A DNA stretch of 60,040 nt from Pseudomonadales bacterium (GTDB lineage Bacteria > Pseudomonadota > Gammaproteobacteria > Pseudomonadales > JAHRWD01), in the NCBI GenBank assembly GCA_019090315.1, contig JAHRWD010000099.1, positions 1 to 60,040 of the forward strand. The letters are read 5' to 3'. The notes beneath the pieces are model-generated. The model was not told the origin of the DNA and did no database searches. It saw nothing but the letters and a program-made list of their open reading frames with translations. Numbering within the stretch: position 1 is the first letter of the stretch; the number at the start of each line of letters is the position of its first letter. Shown here one piece after another: positions 56,516 to 60,040 of this stretch. A program made the translations under genes and the position numbers.

Positions 56516-57230
56516 ACTCACCTATTCGTCCACTCATCGGGCTGAAATGGTCAAAGCCCTTACCCTGCACCGCAATCTGTTTCATGAGCATCAAATGATC
56601 TGGAATTTGATGCCCCTCGATGCTGATGCCAAGCGGGATTTCTTATACCGCAAAGATGAAAGCGAACGTTTTCCTTTTTATTACCTGCTTTCAGAGCGTT
56701 TACCCGACAATGTGCCTGATTTTTTACAGGTGCAAAGTAAAGCGTTTCAACCCCAGTTAATGGAAGGCAGCGTTTATGGTTTTAGCCTGCGAGCCAATGC
56801 CGTCGTCACTCGCAAGATTGATGACAACAGTAAAAAGCGTATTCGTCGTGACATCATTGATGCAAAGGTTGATGAATATAAACAGCGTTTTCCTGTCGTT
56901 GGGGATCGCCCTGCCAGCGCAGTGATTCACCATGAAGCTGGCGAGCAATGGCTATCGGCGCAAGGTGAAAAGCATGGTTTCAAGCTACGAGACTTAAGCG
57001 TCAGCAACCACCAGTTTCACAAGCACCAGAATAAAGACAGCAACAGTGGTCACCGACAGTTTGCCAGCCTTGATTTTGATGGCACATTGGAAATCACCAA
57101 CCCAGAGCAATTTGTTCAATCCATGTATTCCGGCAGATCAAACTCTGATCCTAAAAATGATTCGCTGGTGCGTGGTTTGGGACGTTCGATGGCATTTGGT
57201 TGTGGCTTGATGCTGATTCGTAAAGCATAA
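56502..57230 (+). CDS. cas6e: crRNA endonuclease Cas6e (CasE/Cse3)
   Basis: Cuts the repeat hairpin to make crRNAs and stays in Cascade. 242 residues. MYLSKLTYSS begins the family; His 30 in FHEHQMIWNLMP aligns with catalytic His 20 of E. coli CasE. The glycine-rich end GRSMAFGCGLMLIRKA is typical. Instead of cas1, an AbrB-type gene starts 2 bases after its stop. Confidence 0.95.
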   Translation: MYLSKLTYSSTHRAEMVKALTLHRNLFHEHQMIWNLMPLDADAKRDFLYRKDESERFPFYYLLSERLPDNVPDFLQVQSKAFQPQLMEGSVYGFSLRANAVVTRKIDDNSKKRIRRDIIDAKVDEYKQRFPVVGDRPASAVIHHEAGEQWLSAQGEKHGFKLRDLSVSNHQFHKHQNKDSNSGHRQFASLDFDGTLEITNPEQFVQSMYSGRSNSDPKNDSLVRGLGRSMAFGCGLMLIRKA

Positions 57231-57232
57231 AT

Positions 57233-57466
57233 ATGCGCGTAAAAATAACTACCAAAGGCCAAATCACTCTGCCTAAACAGATAGTTGACCATCTTCACGT
57301 TATAGCGGGTGATCAGCTCGACTTTTCTGTGGATGACAAAGGTGTTGTGTCGATAGCGTCGGTTGTTTTTTCCATCAAAGAGCTGAAAGGGTTTTTACCC
57401 AAACCAAACAGGCCCGTTACTCTGGATGAAATGGAACAGACAATCTGCAGCCGCGGCTGGGAGTGA
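57233..57466 (+). CDS. Orphan AbrB/SpoVT-type antitoxin-like protein (VapB family)
   Basis: A 77-residue protein starting 2 bases after cas6e with no Shine-Dalgarno, so probably coupled to it. The N-terminus MRVKITTKGQITLPKQI is the swapped-hairpin DNA-binding fold. The tail LKGFLPKPNRPVTLDEMEQ is the toxin-binding arm of VapB antitoxins paired with PIN toxins. No toxin gene follows; only a GTGA-overlapping start encoding MIGL and 11 more codons remains. The domain looks intact, so DNA binding is likely. Confidence 0.82.
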   Translation: MRVKITTKGQITLPKQIVDHLHVIAGDQLDFSVDDKGVVSIASVVFSIKELKGFLPKPNRPVTLDEMEQTICSRGWE

Positions 57467-57510
57467 TCGGGCTTAATGCACCACGTCCTGGTGTATTGCT
57501 TGATGCCTGA
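57463..57510 (+). pseudogene. Possible remnant of a VapC toxin start (first type)
   Basis: GTG 57463 overlaps the antitoxin TGA as GTGA, the usual vapBC coupling, and the frame reads MIGLNAPRPGVLLDA before TGA 57510. MIGL is the standard start of one large VapC group (MIGLDTN...), but similarity ends after four residues, before the catalytic Asp. The frame is short and could be chance; it gains weight from the overlap and from the clearer fossil at 57833. Confidence 0.35.
57475..57497. promoter_or_regulatory. Inverted repeat upstream of the RHH gene
   Basis: AATGCACCA (57475-57483) and TGGTGTATT (57489-57497) pair at 8 of 9 positions plus one G-U, around 5 bases, 95 bases before the RHH start. 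It is a possible operator or weak RNA hairpin; there is no T-run. Confidence 0.4.
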
Positions 57511-57591
57511 GTTCAATATTTGAAATAGATAAGAAGGCAGCTTGGATGACCGCATCATACAAGCTTGTTTAACTCCATGAGGAAAGCAATC

Positions 57592-57855
57592 ATGCGAATC
57601 AATGTGCGACTAGCCCCATCAAGCGAGCAAGCACTTGAGTATTTGAAACAGAATACCGGCCTGGGTGTTACACAAATTATCAAACATTCGCTGGAGCTTT
57701 ATGTTGCCGAGCTGCAAAGTAAGGCGGGGCGATTGCGATGCAACCAGCAGTTATTGGCTGATCTGGCAGGTATTGGTCAAGGGCCTGTAGGCCTCTCGGA
57801 GAACTACAAAAGCTACCTCGACAAACTGTTAGATGAAAAATACCCGGTTCGCTGA
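57592..57855 (+). CDS. Orphan ribbon-helix-helix (CopG-like) antitoxin-like protein
   Basis: An 87-residue protein: the beta strand MRINVRLAP, then helices EQALEYLKQNTG and TQIIKHSLELYVAELQS, form an RHH domain. The tail VGLSENYKSYLDKLLDEKY is typical of CopG-type antitoxins paired with PIN toxins. GAGGAA (57579-57584) lies 7 bases before ATG 57592; the open frame from 57565 is less likely. Its cognate toxin is reduced to the 17-codon remnant overlapping its 3' end. It sits 43 bases before cas1, probably in the cas transcript. Confidence 0.8.
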   Translation: MRINVRLAPSSEQALEYLKQNTGLGVTQIIKHSLELYVAELQSKAGRLRCNQQLLADLAGIGQGPVGLSENYKSYLDKLLDEKYPVR

Positions 57856-57886
57856 TACTGGTTTCTGGGTTGCGTTGGTTAATTAG
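57833..57886 (+). pseudogene. Truncated PIN-domain (VapC) toxin, 17 codons left
   Basis: ATG 57833 overlaps the RHH gene by 23 bases in another frame and reads MKNTRFADTGFWVALVN, then TAG 57886. ADTGFWVALVN is the start of a PIN domain, with the first catalytic aspartate in DTG. Position, overlap and sequence all fit a toxin following its antitoxin. The stop lies in the cas1 Shine-Dalgarno region, so about 110-120 residues are gone by deletion. It cannot be active. Confidence 0.72.
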
Positions 57887-57898
57887 GAGGCCATAGGA

Positions 57899-58831
57899 AT
57901 GGCGCAATCAACACCGTTTATTCCACTTAAGCCCATCCCCATAAAGGATCGCATCTCAATGATTTTTATCTGGTATGGCCGTATTGATGTGAAAGATGGC
58001 GCTTTCGTTGTCATTGATGAAGTTAAAGGCGAGCGCAAACACATTCCCGTCGGTTCCGTTGCTTGTTTGATGCTGGAGCCAGGTACCCGCATTTCCCACG
58101 CTGCCGTTAAATTGGCTGCCATGACAGGTACGCTATTAATTTGGGTTGGCGAAGCCGGCGTCCGTTTGTATTCAGCCGGTCAACCGGGCGGTGCACGCTC
58201 CGACAAATTGCTGTACCAGGCAAAGCTAGCGCTGGACGAAGACTTGCGCTTAAAAGTGGTACGCAAAATGTTTGAAATGCGCTTTGGCGAACCGGCTCCC
58301 GAACGGCGTAGCGTCAACCAATTACGCGGCATTGAAGGTGCGCGAGTTCGCAAAACCTACGAGTTACTGGCCAAACAATATGGCGTTAAATGGCAGGGCC
58401 GACGTTACGACCCAAAAGACTGGGAAGCCGGTGATGTGATTAACCGCTGTCTAAGTTCCGCTACTTCTTGCCTTTATGGCGTGTCCGAAGCAGCCATTCT
58501 GGCAGCCGGATATGCGCCCGCCATTGGTTTTATTCATAGCGGTAAACCATTGTCTTTTGTTTACGACGTTGCCGATATATTCAAATTTGAGACCGTAGTG
58601 CCCGTTGCCTTCAAGATTGCCGCCAAGCACCCGGCCAACTCCGACCGTGAAGTACGTATCGCTTGCCGTGATGTTTTCCGCAGCTCCAAACTGCTCAAAA
58701 AAATTATCCCTTCCATTGAAGAGATGTTATCTGCCGGAGGCATCGAGCCGCCACCACCACCCGAAGATGCTCAGCCTCCCGCGATTCCCGAACCCGAAAG
58801 CATTGGTGATGAAGGTCATAGGAGCGGTTAG
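57899..58831 (+). CDS. cas1: CRISPR adaptation integrase Cas1 (type I-E)
   Basis: Integrase that inserts spacers with Cas2. 310 residues. The catalytic Glu 146 (RGIEGARVR), His 213 (GFIHSGKPLSF) and Asp 226 (DVADIFKF) match E. coli Cas1 E141, H208 and D221 with a constant offset of 5. A proline-rich, acidic tail follows residue 283 (PPPPPEDAQPPAIPEPE). AGGAGG lies 10 bases before the ATG. cas2 follows after 3 bases. Confidence 0.97.
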   Translation: MAQSTPFIPLKPIPIKDRISMIFIWYGRIDVKDGAFVVIDEVKGERKHIPVGSVACLMLEPGTRISHAAVKLAAMTGTLLIWVGEAGVRLYSAGQPGGARSDKLLYQAKLALDEDLRLKVVRKMFEMRFGEPAPERRSVNQLRGIEGARVRKTYELLAKQYGVKWQGRRYDPKDWEAGDVINRCLSSATSCLYGVSEAAILAAGYAPAIGFIHSGKPLSFVYDVADIFKFETVVPVAFKIAAKHPANSDREVRIACRDVFRSSKLLKKIIPSIEEMLSAGGIEPPPPPEDAQPPAIPEPESIGDEGHRSG

Positions 58832-59128
<297 letters not shown>

Positions 59129-59222
59129 ATCTGTTGGTAGGCGATGATTATTTTTTGTGAGAAAAACCGGTACTTTTTGTGCCGCGCTAAAGTTCTTTAA
59201 AAATCAATAAGCTATACTTAGT
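59129..59222 (+). promoter_or_regulatory. CRISPR leader with a candidate IHF site
   Basis: A 94-base AT-rich stretch between the cas2 stop and the first repeat, with runs TTTTTT, GAAAAA and TTTAAAAATCAA. AATCAATAAGCTA (59202-59214) matches the IHF consensus WATCARNNNNTTR at all but one position, 9 bases before repeat 1, where E. coli IHF bends the leader for Cas1-Cas2. It should also hold the array promoter, which could not be placed with confidence. Confidence 0.7.
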
Positions 59223-60040
59223 CTGTTCCCCACGACCGTGGGGATGAACCGAGTCTGTAAACTTACTAGTGATCTTGAGTAGACTGTTCCCCACGACCGT
59301 GGGGATGAACCGTTAAAGAAAATGCTTGTAATGATTGACCAGTTCTGTTCCCCACGACCGTGGGGATGAACCGCTATCACCAGCACCAGAGCAGCGCACC
59401 ACCACCTGTTCCCCACGACCGTGGGGATGAACCGGCCCCGATCTATCTCTTTGTTGCAATCAGGGCCTGTTCCCCACGACCGTGGGGATGAACCGCATCT
59501 TCATGAAATCACTGGCATACCAATACGCTGTTCCCCACGACCGTGGGGATGAACCGGTGGGTATATACGGAATGGGTGTTGTACTGGCCTGTTCCCCACG
59601 ACCGTGGGGATGAACCGCCGATCGGACAAAAGCATCACAGAGAAGCTCACTGTTCCCCACGACCGTGGGGATGAACCGAGATAACGGCTGGACTCCGAAT
59701 ACTCGCTAGGCTGTTCCCCACGACCGTGGGGATGAACCGGCCCCTGAGATTACCCGACAACAGCCCGGCGGCTGTTCCCCACGACCGTGGGGATGAACCG
59801 GGCGACAAGGTAAGCGACAGCACCGATTATCGCTGTTCCCCACGACCGTGGGGATGAACCGGTGCAGTGGTAATGTCTTATACAGCCGAATCACTGTTCC
59901 CCACGACCGTGGGGATGAACCGGTTTTACTTTGTTTTTGCCCTGAATGGAATGACTGTTCCCCACGACCGTGGGGATGAACCGACAAGTTTCATAGCGCC
60001 CCGCACCCCACAGCCCTGTTCCCCACGACCGTGGGGATGA
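59223..60040 (+). CRISPR. Type I-E CRISPR array, 14 repeats seen, continues past the window
   Basis: A 29-nt repeat beginning CTGTTCCCC and ending GATGAACCG, with a CCCCAC/GTGGGG stem, starts at 59223 and recurs every 61 bases (59223, 59284, 59345 ... 60016). The last copy is cut at base 60040. The 13 full spacers are all 32 nt. All copies checked are identical, with no decayed end in view, so this is the leader side of a well-kept array. The repeat is close to the E. coli I-E type, and the array lies on the same strand as the cas genes. Confidence 0.99.

Noticed and set aside
57546..57572. Short frame MTASYKLV with an AGAAGG upstream, between the two antitoxin genes
   Set aside because: Eight codons with no recognisable similarity; it could be chance or another scar, but nothing supports it.
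59204..59987. Minus-strand reading frames across the array with repeated HPHGRGEQ and SSPRSWGT motifs
   Set aside because: They are translations of the CRISPR repeats. Such proteins are a known annotation artefact.

Overview
The window looks like the chromosome of a free-living, probably marine gammaproteobacterium of the Pseudomonadales/Cellvibrionales/Oceanospirillales type. The evidence is gene content and order: an rpoE-mucA-mucB-mucC-mucD stress block divergent from nadB, ygfZ/sdhE/ygfX together, trxA-rho-ubiD in a row, a six-gene TonB2-type energising operon, and a PomA/PomB pair of the sodium-driven flagellar stator type. The species cannot be named from the sequence alone.

Layout. 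1-8.5 kb: the end of an acyl-CoA dehydrogenase gene, the central-carbon block tkt-pgk-fba, a DsbA-fold isomerase-like protein and an N-acyl-D-amino-acid deacylase-like amidohydrolase. 8.6-11.3 kb (minus strand): a three-gene GtrA / GT2 / GT39-like operon for lipid-linked sugar transfer. 11.4-19.6 kb: a small membrane protein, a flavin reductase, then DUF3450 - long ExbB - ExbB - ExbD - TonB - TPR, preceded by a TonB-dependent receptor on the same strand. 19.9-27.1 kb: rsd, a WD40 lipoprotein, an FKBP lipoprotein, hemB, trxA, rho and ubiD. 27.1-34.7 kb: pomAB, xseB-ispA, a pentapeptide protein, a PfkB/adenosine kinase, an HDOD protein, ygfZ, sdhE and ygfX. 34.7-41.1 kb: a MITE-like repeat, nadB, and the sigma-E operon with a good sigma-E type promoter. 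41.2-49.7 kb: MFS transporter, hemF, LysE exporter, DUF3014, ilvE, a GspE/PilB ATPase and argE.

49.8-60.0 kb is a complete type I-E CRISPR-Cas locus: cas3, cse1, cse2, cas7, cas5, cas6e, cas1, cas2, a short AT-rich leader and an array of 29-nt repeats with a fixed 61-nt period (13 full spacers seen; the array runs off the window end).

The most unusual structure lies between cas6e and cas1. Two small antitoxin-like genes, one of the AbrB/SpoVT family and one of the ribbon-helix-helix family, sit there without toxins. After the RHH gene, in the overlapping frame expected for a toxin gene, a 17-codon reading frame encodes what reads as the exact N-terminus of a PIN (VapC) toxin and then stops at the cas1 ribosome-binding site. 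After the AbrB gene, a GTGA-overlapping start encodes MIGL, the usual first residues of the other common VapC type, and then soon stops. The simplest reading is that two vapBC modules were built into the cas operon and both lost their toxins while the antitoxins stayed intact. Whether the antitoxins now regulate cas genes or guard against incoming toxins is open.

Other points of note are a 169-bp element with 22-bp terminal inverted repeats and a related half copy near 41.15 kb, a 12-codon reading frame overlapping the tkt start, and the lack of epd between tkt and pgk.
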